Positions 38,343 to 47,023 of a stretch of 64,000 bases of DNA are shown one piece after another (position 1 is the stretch's first letter; each line of letters begins with the position of its first letter). The DNA is from Ignavibacteriales bacterium (GTDB lineage: Bacteria; Bacteroidota; Ignavibacteria; Ignavibacteriales; Ignavibacteriaceae), in NCBI GenBank assembly GCA_015709675.1, contig CP054182.1:3637448-3701447 (forward strand), read 5' to 3'. Below the pieces are notes generated by a model. The model did not search any database, was not told where the DNA came from, and saw only the letters and a program-made list of their open reading frames with translations. The position numbers and the translations under genes were made by a program.

Positions 38343-39875
38343 TTACTCACCTTTCGGCGGCTTCTGATCCTCCCCTGAGGCATCCCTTTCAGGTTCCCGA
38401 TTCGGCGTTATCGCCGGCCGGCTCAGTAATTCGCTTACCGTACGGAGTGCTTCCTTCTCCTCCGCCATAATAATCAGGATATCCCCCTCCTGCAGCACCG
38501 TCCCGCCGGAAGGGGTTATGAACTTCTCCTCCCGGTTAATCATTGCAATGTGGGCATTCCGGGGGAAATGAAGATCAACGATCCTCATCCCGGAAATGGC
38601 ACTGCCGTGAGGAACAAAAAACTCCATCAGTTCACTTTTGATACTTTCGCTCAGTTCTGATTCAAGCGGAGTCAGTTTCCGCTCATGTTCCTCAACCAGC
38701 AGTTTCAGTTTGCCGGCAACAAACGGAAGAGTAGTCCCCTGAACCACTACCGAGGCAACTGAGATAAAAAAGACCACGTTAAATATCAGATCTGCATTTT
38801 CAACCCCGTATATAAAGGGATAGGTGGCAAAAACTATAGGAACCGCACCGCGGAGTCCGACCCAGGATAAAAACACTTTTTCCCTGAATTTAAGCCGGGT
38901 CAGCAGCAAACTTAACATGACCCCGGCCGGACGTGCAACAAAAATCAGAATTGCCGCGACGAGGAATCCCGTTCCAAGCACCGGAAGCAATTCTGAAGGA
39001 TAAACCAGCAGCCCGAGGGTGAGGAACATGACGCTTTGCATCATCCAGGCAACACCGTCAAAAAACTTGACAAGACTTTTCTTATGAATCAGACTGCTGT
39101 TCGCCAGAATTACGCCAAATAGATAAACCGCCAGAAATCCGTTTCCGCCAAGAAGATCAGTCACGGAGAAAACAAAGAGCAGCATCGCAGTCAGCAGAAC
39201 AGAGTAAAGACCTTCGTACGTGAGATTTATTTTATTGATGACTATCACCCCTGCTTTGCCCAAAGCGTAGCCAAAAATTCCGCCTATGGCCATCTGTTTA
39301 ATCAGAAAGAAAATCTGCTCTCCCATATTCAGTTCACCGGCTGTAATAATATTTATACATGCCAGCATCAGGATATAAGCCATCGGGTCATTACTTCCGC
39401 TTTCAAACTCCAGGGTGGAGCGGGTCTGATGATCCAGTCCCATATCCTTTGTCCGGAGAATGGAAAATACGGCCGCAGCATCGGTTGAGGATATAATGGA
39501 ACCGAGAAGGAGTGCATAAATAAATTCAAGCCCGACGATTACATGAAGCAGGGCTCCAACGGTGAGTGCGGTAACAAAAACCCCTATAGTTGAAAGTGCA
39601 ATCCCCCGCCAGAACACCGGTTTAATGCTCTCCCATTTAGTTTCAAATCCGCCTGAAAAAAGGATGAAACAGAGAGAAATAATCCCGATAAACTGGGCCA
39701 GTTTGGGGTCATCAAAATAGATGCCGCCGGGACCATCCGAACCGGCGAGCATGCCAATGCCAAGAAAGACAATCAGCGCCGGAATGCCAAGCCGGGAAGA
39801 GGTCTTGCTTGCAACAATCGTCAGAAGCAGAAGCAGCGACCCGAGCAGAAGGATGTTTTCAGAAGATATTTGCAT
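38343..39875 (-). CDS. K+/H+ (cation/proton) antiporter of the NhaP2/CvrA type with TrkA_C domain
   Basis: 510 aa. A CPA1-type antiporter core of 12-13 helices (about 1-390) includes the paired acidic motif in FESGSNDPMAYIL and FLSWVGLRGAVPIVFATYP. It is followed by a cytosolic TrkA_C-type regulatory domain (about 400-485, FVPHGSAISGMRIVDL, LQEGDILIIMAEEKE) and a charged tail. Extrudes K+ or Na+ in exchange for protons. Which cation cannot be read from sequence alone. Monocistronic. Confidence 0.9.
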   Translation of the reverse strand: MQISSENILLLGSLLLLLTIVASKTSSRLGIPALIVFLGIGMLAGSDGPGGIYFDDPKLAQFIGIISLCFILFSGGFETKWESIKPVFWRGIALSTIGVFVTALTVGALLHVIVGLEFIYALLLGSIISSTDAAAVFSILRTKDMGLDHQTRSTLEFESGSNDPMAYILMLACINIITAGELNMGEQIFFLIKQMAIGGIFGYALGKAGVIVINKINLTYEGLYSVLLTAMLLFVFSVTDLLGGNGFLAVYLFGVILANSSLIHKKSLVKFFDGVAWMMQSVMFLTLGLLVYPSELLPVLGTGFLVAAILIFVARPAGVMLSLLLTRLKFREKVFLSWVGLRGAVPIVFATYPFIYGVENADLIFNVVFFISVASVVVQGTTLPFVAGKLKLLVEEHERKLTPLESELSESIKSELMEFFVPHGSAISGMRIVDLHFPRNAHIAMINREEKFITPSGGTVLQEGDILIIMAEEKEALRTVSELLSRPAITPNREPERDASGEDQKPPKGE

Positions 39876-40944
39876 TATAGCCGGGAAAATTGCGAAAAAT
39901 CAGTATTGAAATGTAAGGAATTGAAAAAGGATGGGAAAGAGGGGGGGGTAACTTATAATAAAGCTTTTGACTTTGATTGGGAATAATTGCAATATTGCAC
40001 TAAAGGTTTATGCCCTTTTAATAGTCGATCTGATTTTTATCGCTTCTGGATAAGTTTAAAATGAAGATTTTAATTTTAGTACTTGTAACTATTATTTTAG
40101 AGAAGTAGTTCTGAGCACATTTAGGGAAAAGATTTTTGAGAGGGTGTTTATTTATTCATCAGTTTTAATCCTCGTCGTAACAATTGCATACATCTACGTA
40201 TTGCTATTTAATTATCACACAAAAAAGAAAGCCAAAGATTTTTATTAGAGTATAGCAAATATAAAATACTAGCAGATAGTTTAAGTTTCGACTACAAAAT
40301 TAAACAAATTTCTAAAGACTCATGGTTTAATAGATATTAATCTTCCCTTAAAAAAACAGGGGATACGATCACAAGAGCAATCATAAAGTCTGTTAGATTC
40401 GATAGTTCAAAATAATGGGATTGATGAATTCCGGAACTATTCAACTCCCGAAAAAAAATTCTAAATGGATATAATATATATTTATAACTCGAACTTAAAG
40501 AATATATTTAAAGATAAGAAAATCACAACCGCTGAAGAAGAAAAATGTATAGAGTCGTTAAAATACTCTAAAATAGAAGACTCTCTTTGGGCTAAATACG
40601 TAAAATTATAGTCTGAAATTTTTACGAAAAAGTGAAAGACGGAATCGTAAAATCCACAACACTAATTTCGTTCATACTTCTCATTCCAAGATATTTCTAA
40701 TATGGATTAAGGTGGAGTTGCAAAACAATTAAAGAGAAACCTAAAGATTCCGAATCTCAGATCAAACTTTTATTCTTTAACTATCATTTTAGGATAATTG
40801 TGCAAACTAGGCTATAATTGCTGAACGAAGGATAATTATCACTTTGCGGAAATTCTTTAAACTTCCAAAGTTATTTTTTAATTTCCCCTGAGAATAACTG
40901 TGTTTAAGATGTAAGATGAGCCTCACCAATCCAAACAGTAATGT
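39876..40944. other. AT-rich, apparently decayed stretch
   Basis: About 1.07 kb, markedly AT-richer than the core genes around it. Short broken reading frames occur: MKILILVLVTIILEK at about 40062-40109; a membrane-helix fragment (VFIYSSVLILVVTIAYIYVL then LFNYHTKKKAKDFY) ending at a TAG at 40246-40248; and a 48-codon lysine-rich ORF at 40465-40611 (MDIIYIYNSN..., ending KYVKL). None has a convincing ribosome site or a recognised family. Reads as remnants of a foreign membrane-protein gene; could instead hold very small genes. Confidence 0.45.
40465..40611 (+). CDS. Possible 48-aa lysine-rich ORF in the AT-rich stretch
   Basis: ATG to TAG, 48 residues beginning MDIIYIYNSN and ending LWAKYVKL, with a charged helical middle (KDKKITTAEEEK). 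No Shine-Dalgarno and no family recognised. Most likely part of the decayed segment. Confidence 0.2.
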   Translation: MDIIYIYNSNLKNIFKDKKITTAEEEKCIESLKYSKIEDSLWAKYVKL

Positions 40945-41580
40945 TTAACTCCACTCTGCAGGCTTTTTTAATACAAACCCATCAGCTTTTTGAACTTCTT
41001 CGGGAAATTGACTATTCGATAATTTCGCCCGGCCAAGAGTAAGCGAACCTTTAGCTTGAAGTGCGACAGAACTATTATACCTTTTTGGAGGGAATGCAAC
41101 GAAAACTCTTTTATTTGAAAAGCATTCATGTACTGCTTTTATTGGCGGAACCAGATCGCTATCCCCCGAAATAAGCATTGCCATATCGTATTTATCCTGA
41201 TACGCATCAATGATCATCTGGGTTACAATATTCACGTCAGTCATCTTCTCATTATAATTCGCCCAGATATTTCCACAAAGTTTACACTCAACCTTGTCCC
41301 GCTGATAGTGTCCGTAATAAATCTTTATGCCCACTGATTCCAATGCTTCCAAATAAATTGATTGTCTCTTTTGTTTATCAGGATTATTACTAACACGGCT
41401 TGTAAAGTATTTAATTTCTTCAAGCTTCTGATTGGGTTTTAATAGTGATTCCGTTAAGGTACGCAAATTCAGCCATTTAAGTTTTTCCAACCCAGCTTCA
41501 AGCATGCCGAAATAGATATTAAAACCGTCTACATAAACAGCTACCCGTTCTTTTTGCAAAATATTCTTTGAATTTTCCAT
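40945..41580 (-). CDS. NYN-domain (PIN-like, LabA-type) protein
   Basis: 211 aa. VAVYVDGFNIYFG (D18) begins the PIN-like NYN fold, with further acidic positions in EKMTDVNIVTQMI and MLISGDSDLVP, the expected metal-binding set for a single-strand RNase. One CxxC (ECKLCGN) lies between strands. LabA-type proteins of unclear role, some near defence or toxin genes, share this architecture. It is AT-richer than its neighbours and borders the decayed stretch, so horizontal origin is plausible. No partner gene adjoins it. Confidence 0.85.
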   Translation of the reverse strand: MENSKNILQKERVAVYVDGFNIYFGMLEAGLEKLKWLNLRTLTESLLKPNQKLEEIKYFTSRVSNNPDKQKRQSIYLEALESVGIKIYYGHYQRDKVECKLCGNIWANYNEKMTDVNIVTQMIIDAYQDKYDMAMLISGDSDLVPPIKAVHECFSNKRVFVAFPPKRYNSSVALQAKGSLTLGRAKLSNSQFPEEVQKADGFVLKKPAEWS

Positions 41581-41597
41581 TAATTTTTATATTTTTG
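41567..41597 (+). promoter_or_regulatory. Bacteroidetes-type promoter reading rightward into a non-coding unit
   Basis: TTTG at 41567-41570, a 19-nt spacer and TATTTTTG at 41590-41597: a perfect fit to TTTG-N19-21-TAnnTTTG. It overlaps the first codons of the NYN gene on the opposite strand. Confidence 0.6.
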
Positions 41598-41603
41598 TAT
41601 CCT

Positions 41604-41661
41604 TAACATCACCAGAGATAGCATCTCCGGTCCGACGCTCCGCAAGGAGCGTTTCTTTTTT
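41604..41661 (+). ncRNA. Candidate small RNA of about 60 nt with two hairpins
   Basis: Immediately downstream of a consensus promoter. Hairpin 1: ACCAGAGAT (41611-41619), loop AGC, ATCTCCGGT (41623-41631), with one A-C mismatch. Hairpin 2: ACGCTCC (41635-41641), GCAA tetraloop, GGAGCGT (41646-41652), followed by TTCTTTTTT (41653-41661), a classic intrinsic terminator. No rightward gene lies upstream for at least 1.6 kb, so the terminator is not the end of a coding transcript. No ORF fits inside. Not a family I recognise. It could alternatively be a leader attenuator for the gene starting at 41888. Confidence 0.55.
41635..41661 (+). terminator. Intrinsic terminator ending the candidate small RNA
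   Basis: Seven-bp stem closed by a GCAA tetraloop, then a T-rich tract (TTCTTTTTT). Confidence 0.75.
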
Positions 41662-41887
41662 CTACCTGTCTGGTTTCTTTTATTAAATGGTACCGAAATC
41701 CTACCCATTTCTTATGCTAAAATAAACCCTTTAATCTAATTTCCCATCTTATTGAAGTGTAACAATAAAAGAATCAGATTTTCTTTAAAAGTTGTCACAC
41801 CCCTCCCATCCGATTTACCGTGTGTTAAATACCCCTTTTATTGTAAATTGCGGTTCTTTTCAACCAAAAATCAGCAGAATTATCACT

Positions 41888-42676
41888 ATGAGATCTCACG
41901 AAATAGACTATGAAATTTACGGCGATGATATGCAGGTCATCGAGGTGGAACTTGATCCGGGGGAAACCGTTATAGCCGAAGCCGGCGTAATGAACTGGAT
42001 GGAAAACGGCATCGAATTCGAAGCCAAAATGGGGGACGGCTCTGATGCCAATGAGGGCTTTATGGGTAAACTCCTGAATGTGGGCAAACGGGTGCTCACG
42101 GGTGAATCTATATTCCTTACGCACTTCACCAACCACGGTTCCGGTAAAAAGAGGGTTGCGTTTGCCGCCCCTTATCCGGGCAAGATTATCCCGATTGACC
42201 TTACCAAATTCGGTGGCCGGCTCCTCTGCCAAAAGGATTCGTTCCTCTGTGCAGCCAAAGGCACCCGCACCGGAATTGCCTTCACCCAGAGATTCGGTGC
42301 CGGACTTTTCGGCGGTGAGGGTTTTATCCTCCAGAAACTTGAAGGTGACGGCCTGGCATTCATCCACGCAGGCGGAACCATTGTAAAAAAAGAATTAGTT
42401 AATGATGTGCTGCGCATTGATACCGGCTGCATTGTGGCGTTCACTGACGGACTGGATTATGATATTGAACGTGCCGGCGGGCTTAAATCGATGTTCTTCG
42501 GTGGTGAGGGGCTGTTTCTGGCGACCATCCGCGGAACAGGTACCGTTTATCTGCAGTCGCTCCCATTTGCCCGGCTGGCTGACAGGATCCTCGCTCAGGC
42601 ACCCATGGCAGGCGGTGCACGCAAGGATGAGGGCTCAATCCTTGGCGGTCTTGGCCGCATGATTGACGGCAATTAG
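41888..42676 (+). CDS. AIM24 / TIGR00266 family protein
   Basis: 262 aa from ATG 41888; upstream in-frame alternatives (to 41792) add residues not typical of the family. [20 protein letters not shown] is characteristic, followed by repeated short beta strands in a trimeric beta-helix-like fold and glycine-rich turns ([19 protein letters not shown]). Function is not established in bacteria. It is followed after 42 bp by the dipeptidyl peptidase gene. Confidence 0.88.
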   Translation: MRSHEIDYEIYGDDMQVIEVELDPGETVIAEAGVMNWMENGIEFEAKMGDGSDANEGFMGKLLNVGKRVLTGESIFLTHFTNHGSGKKRVAFAAPYPGKIIPIDLTKFGGRLLCQKDSFLCAAKGTRTGIAFTQRFGAGLFGGEGFILQKLEGDGLAFIHAGGTIVKKELVNDVLRIDTGCIVAFTDGLDYDIERAGGLKSMFFGGEGLFLATIRGTGTVYLQSLPFARLADRILAQAPMAGGARKDEGSILGGLGRMIDGN

Positions 42677-42718
42677 TTTATATGTATCAGAATTTTATCC
42701 AGAGTTAAAGGAGAAGTA

Positions 42719-44899
42719 ATGAAGTTCCAGTATCAGATGTTGTTTATTTTCTTTTTGTTTCTCGCCGCATCTGCTCTGCCGCAGAAGAATCTGACTGTTG
42801 ATGAGATATATACCAACAAGAGTTTTGCCGCCAAATCAGTCTCAGGGCTGAAGTGGCATCCGCAGGGTACCGGTTTCTCATTCTCCAGATATGATGCCGG
42901 AACAAAGGCAATGAATGTTCATTTCTTTGATATTGCCGGAAAAGATACAACCCTTCTGATTAAAGGGGCTGATTTAAAATCCTCAGATGGTGAGCAGATT
43001 ACCCTCTCAAACTATGAGTGGTCCCCTGCCGGAACCCATTTAATGATAACCGGTGTGCTGCCTGCCCGCTCACTCAAAAGCGGCGGAACGTTTTATATAT
43101 ACGACGTGGCAAAGAAAGCCGTAACCGCGGAAGTTGCATCAAAAGAGCAGCAGATTAACATGCAGTTCTCGCCTGACGGAAAAAAAATTGCCTTCTCGCG
43201 CGGGCACAATCTTTTTGTGTATGACCTCCCCTCGGGCACCGAGCAGCAGCTCACCTTTGACGGCTCTGATGTGGTGCTGAACGGCGTATTTGACTGGGTA
43301 TATGAAGAGGAGTTCAGCATTATCCAGGCCTACGCATGGTCGCATGACTCACGCTATCTGGGCTACTGGCGGCTTGATCAGACCAATGTTCCTGAGATAA
43401 AAATCCAGAAATGGGATTCCCTCTATCTGAACTCTATTGATATGCGCTACCCCAAAGCAGGCGACCGCAACTCGCAGGTGAAAATCGGCATCTATGACCT
43501 GAAATCAAACAAGAATGTTTTTGCCGATCTCGGAGCCGAAGAGGATATTTACGTAGCACGGATAAAGTTTAATGCATTCAGCGGCGATCTGTGGATTCAG
43601 CGCCTGAACCGTCTGCAGAATAAACTTGACCTTCTGAGCGCCAATCCGAAAACCGGAAAAACCAGACTCATCTATACCGAAACTGATGATGCCTGGGTTG
43701 AGGTGCATGATAATCTTTTCTTTCCCACCATCAGTGAAAAGGGATTCCTCTGGACTTCCGAAAAAGACGGTTATAACCACATCTATCATTTCTCTGATCA
43801 GGGAAAACAGATAACACAGCTCACCTCAGGCAAGTGGGATGTGACTGATATTCTCGGCTATGATGAAACCACCAACATGGTTTATTACACTTCTAAAGAG
43901 CGGGGGGCAATGTATTCAGATCTCTATATGGTGCGGGTTGACGGTTCTGAAAAGAAGCGCCTGACCGATGAAGCAGGTACGCATGATATTTCCCTCTCCC
44001 CCTCCTGCGCGTATTATGTTGACCGTTATTCAAACGCAAACACACTCACCAATACGTATCTTTATTCCCGCGAAGGAAATAAGATTAAAACTCTCGCTGA
44101 GTCTGATATGTCCGTCTTTAAGGACTATAACCTTGCTAAACTTGAGTTCCTGACTTTTAACACTTCAGACGGGCAGGATCTTAATGCTTATATCATAAAG
44201 CCGGCTGATTTTAATGCCGCAAAGAAATACCCCGTTCTTATTTTTACCTATGGCGGGCCCGGCTCACAGGTAGTTAACGACCGCTGGGGCGGAGCAAACT
44301 TTCTCTGGCATCAGATGCTTGCACAGAAAGGATACATTATTTTTGCGGTGGATAACCGGGGAACCGGCGGGCGCGGAAGAGTGTTCAAGAAGCAGGTGTA
44401 CAAAGACCTCGGCAATTTTGAAGTGCAAGATCAGGTTGAAGCAGCAAAATATCTCGGAGCTCAGCCCTGGGTTGATGCTTCACGGATTGGCATATGGGGG
44501 TGGAGCTATGGCGGTTACAATGCAGCCCTCACCCTGATGAAAGGCGCTGATTACTTTAAGGCTGCCATTTCCGTTGCGCCGGTCACACACTGGAAGTTCT
44601 ATGATACCATCTATACAGAACGTTATATGCAGACTCCGCAGCTTAATCCTGAAGGATATGAAAACAGCGCGGTACTTGCTCATACCAATAAGCTTAAAGG
44701 AAAGCTGCTGTTGGTTCACGGCACAGGAGACGATAATGTCCACTTCCAGAACGCGGTAAAGCTGGCTGAGAAACTGATTGCCGAAGATAAACCTTTTGAA
44801 ACCATGTATTATCCTGAGAAGGATCATGGTATTCACGGCGGAAAAACCCGGCAGCACCTATTTAAAATGATGACTGAATTTATTGAGAGAAATTTATAA
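42719..44899 (+). CDS. Secreted dipeptidyl peptidase IV (S9B family)
   Basis: 726 aa. Signal peptide about residues 1-20, a beta-propeller domain (about 25-470, with the double-Glu motif in DWVYEEEFSI that binds the substrate N-terminus) and an alpha/beta-hydrolase domain (about 475-726). The catalytic Ser is near 594 in GWSYGG, Asp near 672 in GTGDDNVHF and His near 704 in KDHGIHG. Releases X-Pro/X-Ala dipeptides from peptides in the periplasm or outside. AAAGGAG precedes the ATG. Confidence 0.95.
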   Translation: MKFQYQMLFIFFLFLAASALPQKNLTVDEIYTNKSFAAKSVSGLKWHPQGTGFSFSRYDAGTKAMNVHFFDIAGKDTTLLIKGADLKSSDGEQITLSNYEWSPAGTHLMITGVLPARSLKSGGTFYIYDVAKKAVTAEVASKEQQINMQFSPDGKKIAFSRGHNLFVYDLPSGTEQQLTFDGSDVVLNGVFDWVYEEEFSIIQAYAWSHDSRYLGYWRLDQTNVPEIKIQKWDSLYLNSIDMRYPKAGDRNSQVKIGIYDLKSNKNVFADLGAEEDIYVARIKFNAFSGDLWIQRLNRLQNKLDLLSANPKTGKTRLIYTETDDAWVEVHDNLFFPTISEKGFLWTSEKDGYNHIYHFSDQGKQITQLTSGKWDVTDILGYDETTNMVYYTSKERGAMYSDLYMVRVDGSEKKRLTDEAGTHDISLSPSCAYYVDRYSNANTLTNTYLYSREGNKIKTLAESDMSVFKDYNLAKLEFLTFNTSDGQDLNAYIIKPADFNAAKKYPVLIFTYGGPGSQVVNDRWGGANFLWHQMLAQKGYIIFAVDNRGTGGRGRVFKKQVYKDLGNFEVQDQVEAAKYLGAQPWVDASRIGIWGWSYGGYNAALTLMKGADYFKAAISVAPVTHWKFYDTIYTERYMQTPQLNPEGYENSAVLAHTNKLKGKLLLVHGTGDDNVHFQNAVKLAEKLIAEDKPFETMYYPEKDHGIHGGKTRQHLFKMMTEFIERNL

Positions 44900-44908
44900 C
44901 AGGAAGTA

Positions 44909-45229
44909 ATGCGGCAGGCAATTAAAAACAGGAAAGTTGCTGAGTCTCACTGGCTCAGGGTTACCTATTTTATCCTCGGAGTAGTATGTACAATAACGGG
45001 CATCATTGGTTTTATCGTTCCGCTGATGCCCGGGACAATATTTTTGATTATGGCTGCATATTTCTTTGCCAGAAGCTCAGAGAGATTTCTGGACTATATA
45101 CTGACCAACAAACTGTTCGGCCACCATATTCAAAACTTCGTTGACGGCGGCAGGATGCCGCTCAGAGCGAAGATCGTAACCGCCGGACTTATTTTTATCT
45201 CAGTCCTCACGGGGATCCTCCTCCTCTAA
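44909..45229 (+). CDS. DUF454 (YbaN-type) inner-membrane protein
   Basis: 106 aa with membrane helices about 18-37, 40-58 and 88-106. YFILGVVCTITGIIGFIVPL, followed by MPGTIFLIMAAYFFARSSER, is the family signature. Function unknown. It starts 9 bp after the dipeptidyl peptidase stop and is probably co-transcribed. An AT-only-plus-G inverted repeat, AAAGAAGAA-TTAT-TTCTTCTTT (45228-45249), covers its stop and that of the convergent small gene. Confidence 0.88.
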   Translation: MRQAIKNRKVAESHWLRVTYFILGVVCTITGIIGFIVPLMPGTIFLIMAAYFFARSSERFLDYILTNKLFGHHIQNFVDGGRMPLRAKIVTAGLIFISVLTGILLL

Positions 45230-45236
45230 AGAAGAA

Positions 45237-45410
45237 TTATTTCTTCTTTGCAGCCTTCTTAGCTGGTTTAGCCTTGGCTTTTGCCTTCGGGGCTTTTCCG
45301 GCAGCTACGAGAGCAAGTCCTGCATGCACCACAGCTTTCTTTGTTTCCAAGCCGGAAGCTTTCAGCGCCTTTGCCATCAGCTTATCGTCAATATCGATCA
45401 ATGTTTTCAT
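45237..45410 (-). CDS. 57-aa VapB-like ribbon-helix-helix protein with Lys/Ala tail
   Basis: A short gene of 57 codons plus stop. The N-terminal 35 residues (MKTLIDIDDKLMAKALKASG, then LETKKAVVHAGL) match the ribbon-helix-helix start of VapB/DUF2191-type antitoxins. The remaining residues are almost all Ala, Lys and Pro (APKAKAKAKPAKKAAKKK), like histone H1-type DNA-binding tails. A good AAGGAGAAC ribosome site precedes the ATG. No toxin gene adjoins on either side. Either an orphan antitoxin-derived regulator or a small nucleoid protein. Confidence 0.75.
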   Translation of the reverse strand: MKTLIDIDDKLMAKALKASGLETKKAVVHAGLALVAAGKAPKAKAKAKPAKKAAKKK

Positions 45411-45743
45411 ACCGGTTCTCCTTAATTGTTGTTAAATAATAGATTTTTGGTAACCACGGAGTTAAAATAATAAAAAAGTCAATACAAAAAGCAAGAAAAA
45501 TCTTCAGGAGGGGGTGCCCCTATATACCGGACAGGGGGAAGAGGGTATATAAAATTTCTCCGGCTGACCGGGCTATATACATAAAGAAAAGGTAATAAAA
45601 TCAGGGGTCCGGGCTGCTTTTGCCGCCGGCCCGCCCGCTTAAACGGGATTTTTCCGGGTATATCCGTATGACATTTATCACACATATACCCGTGCCGGTG
45701 AACCGGCTGTAAACTGGGTTTTAAGGGAGTGTTCCGGGGTGAA
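45411..45743. other. Intergenic stretch, no gene recognised
   Basis: About 330 bp carrying the upstream region of the small RHH gene and otherwise unassigned sequence. No coding ORF or RNA family recognised. Confidence 0.45.
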
Positions 45744-45764
45744 CCGCCTGTCAGGCGGGTTTTT
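45744..45764 (+). terminator. Possible terminator hairpin at the end of the Rrf2 gene
   Basis: CCGCC-TGTCA-GGCGG followed by GTTTTT on the plus strand, overlapping the last codons of the convergent regulator gene. No rightward gene ends close by (DUF454 stops about 515 bp before), so its client is unclear. Confidence 0.3.
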
Positions 45765-46242
45765 GCTGATTTCTGAGGGACTGCTGCTCTTCTTCAAGAA
45801 GGGCATAAACAAAGCTTGCCGTTTCTTCTTCCTTACCAAGCATATCAGCGAGTGTGGTCTTTGAGAGGATGGAATCAACCGCAGTCTGCACTGCCCTCCA
45901 GAGGGAGCGGATGGAGCAGTCTATGGTATGCGTGCAGATGGATTCATTTCCGGTAAAATCAGAACAGAAGGATGATTCAAAAAATTTGCCTCCGAGAACC
46001 GAGAGCACTTCCCCGACGTTTATTTCTTCAGGAGGACGGGTCAGCCGGTATCCTCCGGATGAACCGCGTGAGCTTTCAATAAAACCGCCTAGGCGCAGAA
46101 TCCTGAGGAGTTTGCCTGCATTGGCCTGCGAGAGGCGCTCAGCCGAACTGATCTCGGGTATGGTCATTCCGTCTTCTGACTTGTTTTTAGCAATGCGCAG
46201 AAGGCAGCGCAATCCGTATTCTTCCTGGGAACTGAATTTCAT
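45751..46242 (-). CDS. Rrf2/IscR-type Fe-S-responsive transcriptional regulator
   Basis: 163 aa. A winged-helix DNA-binding domain (residues 1-80, KLLRILRLGGFIESSRGSSG with the Gly-Tyr-Arg-Leu wing) is followed by the cluster-binding segment with C93, C103 and C109. Three cysteines in this position are the ligands in IscR; the spacing here (x9, x5) differs from E. coli IscR. Its position just downstream of the suf genes on the same strand suggests it represses or adjusts them according to Fe-S supply. Confidence 0.88.
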   Translation of the reverse strand: MKFSSQEEYGLRCLLRIAKNKSEDGMTIPEISSAERLSQANAGKLLRILRLGGFIESSRGSSGGYRLTRPPEEINVGEVLSVLGGKFFESSFCSDFTGNESICTHTIDCSIRSLWRAVQTAVDSILSKTTLADMLGKEEETASFVYALLEEEQQSLRNQQKPA

Positions 46243-46394
46243 CGTCTATATATGTTTCGTAAATAGTTCATCTGAGGCCATCTGCGGGAGAAAACATCTC
46301 CCGCAGAACCGCAGCGTTAATCATTTTCAAGCAACGTACATTGTTAATTGTACATTATACATTGAATTACTAATTACTCATTCCTGATTACTAA

Positions 46395-46925
46395 TTAACC
46401 TTTGTACATCGGAATTTTTGAACCGCACATTTTGGCATGCTGAACCTGTGCATAGTGTTCAGGACTTACAGAGGGGCCTTTGGCGCTGCAGTGTTTTTCA
46501 AATGCGGCTTTCAGTTTGTCGGCAATTTGTTCAAAGGTGTAACCTTCAATTTCGTATCTCGGCATAAAATAAACCGGCTCACCGTTCTTGAAAATAGCCA
46601 TGCTTGGTGATGAGGGGGGTGCAGGAATATAGCTGCGAACCAGATCTACTGCATCGCGGTCCTGTCCCGCGAAAACGGTTGTAAGTCTGTCTGGAATCAC
46701 TGCATTCTGCAGGGCAAGAGATACACCCGGTCTGGCACCGCCGGCAGCACATCCGCAGACTGAGTTCATTACAACAAGTACCGTCTTGTCGTCATTAACC
46801 TTAATTGCCTTTTCCACATCTTCCGGGGTACGGAGTTCCTGTATTCCTACGGCTGTCAGTTCATCGCGCATTGGCTGAACTGCTTCTTCATCATACATGG
46901 GAGGTCTTTTCAGAACATTTAACAT
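46395..46925 (-). CDS. Bacilliredoxin BrxA/BrxB (YphP/YqiW family)
   Basis: 176 aa thioredoxin-fold protein with active site C57-G-C59 in VVMNSVCGCAAGGARPG, the CGC motif of bacilliredoxins that remove bacillithiol from proteins. The extra C-terminal residues end KMCGSKIPMYKG. Its place in the SUF operon suggests protection or maintenance of cysteine residues during cluster assembly; whether the organism makes bacillithiol cannot be judged from this window. Confidence 0.9.
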   Translation of the reverse strand: MLNVLKRPPMYDEEAVQPMRDELTAVGIQELRTPEDVEKAIKVNDDKTVLVVMNSVCGCAAGGARPGVSLALQNAVIPDRLTTVFAGQDRDAVDLVRSYIPAPPSSPSMAIFKNGEPVYFMPRYEIEGYTFEQIADKLKAAFEKHCSAKGPSVSPEHYAQVQHAKMCGSKIPMYKG

Positions 46926-47023
46926 AGGTTATTCCTTTTTAAGATTATCGTTAATATATATACACACAAGTCGTCCGGCTTTCCCCTGCCCCGCGGTTCT
47001 CTCACCGCATGAATATCGTTTTT

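Noticed and set aside
45228-45249. Bidirectional terminator at the DUF454/RHH gene junction
   Set aside because: The inverted repeat AAAGAAGAA/TTCTTCTTT is AT-rich and weak, and is explained by the lysine codons and stop of the small gene.
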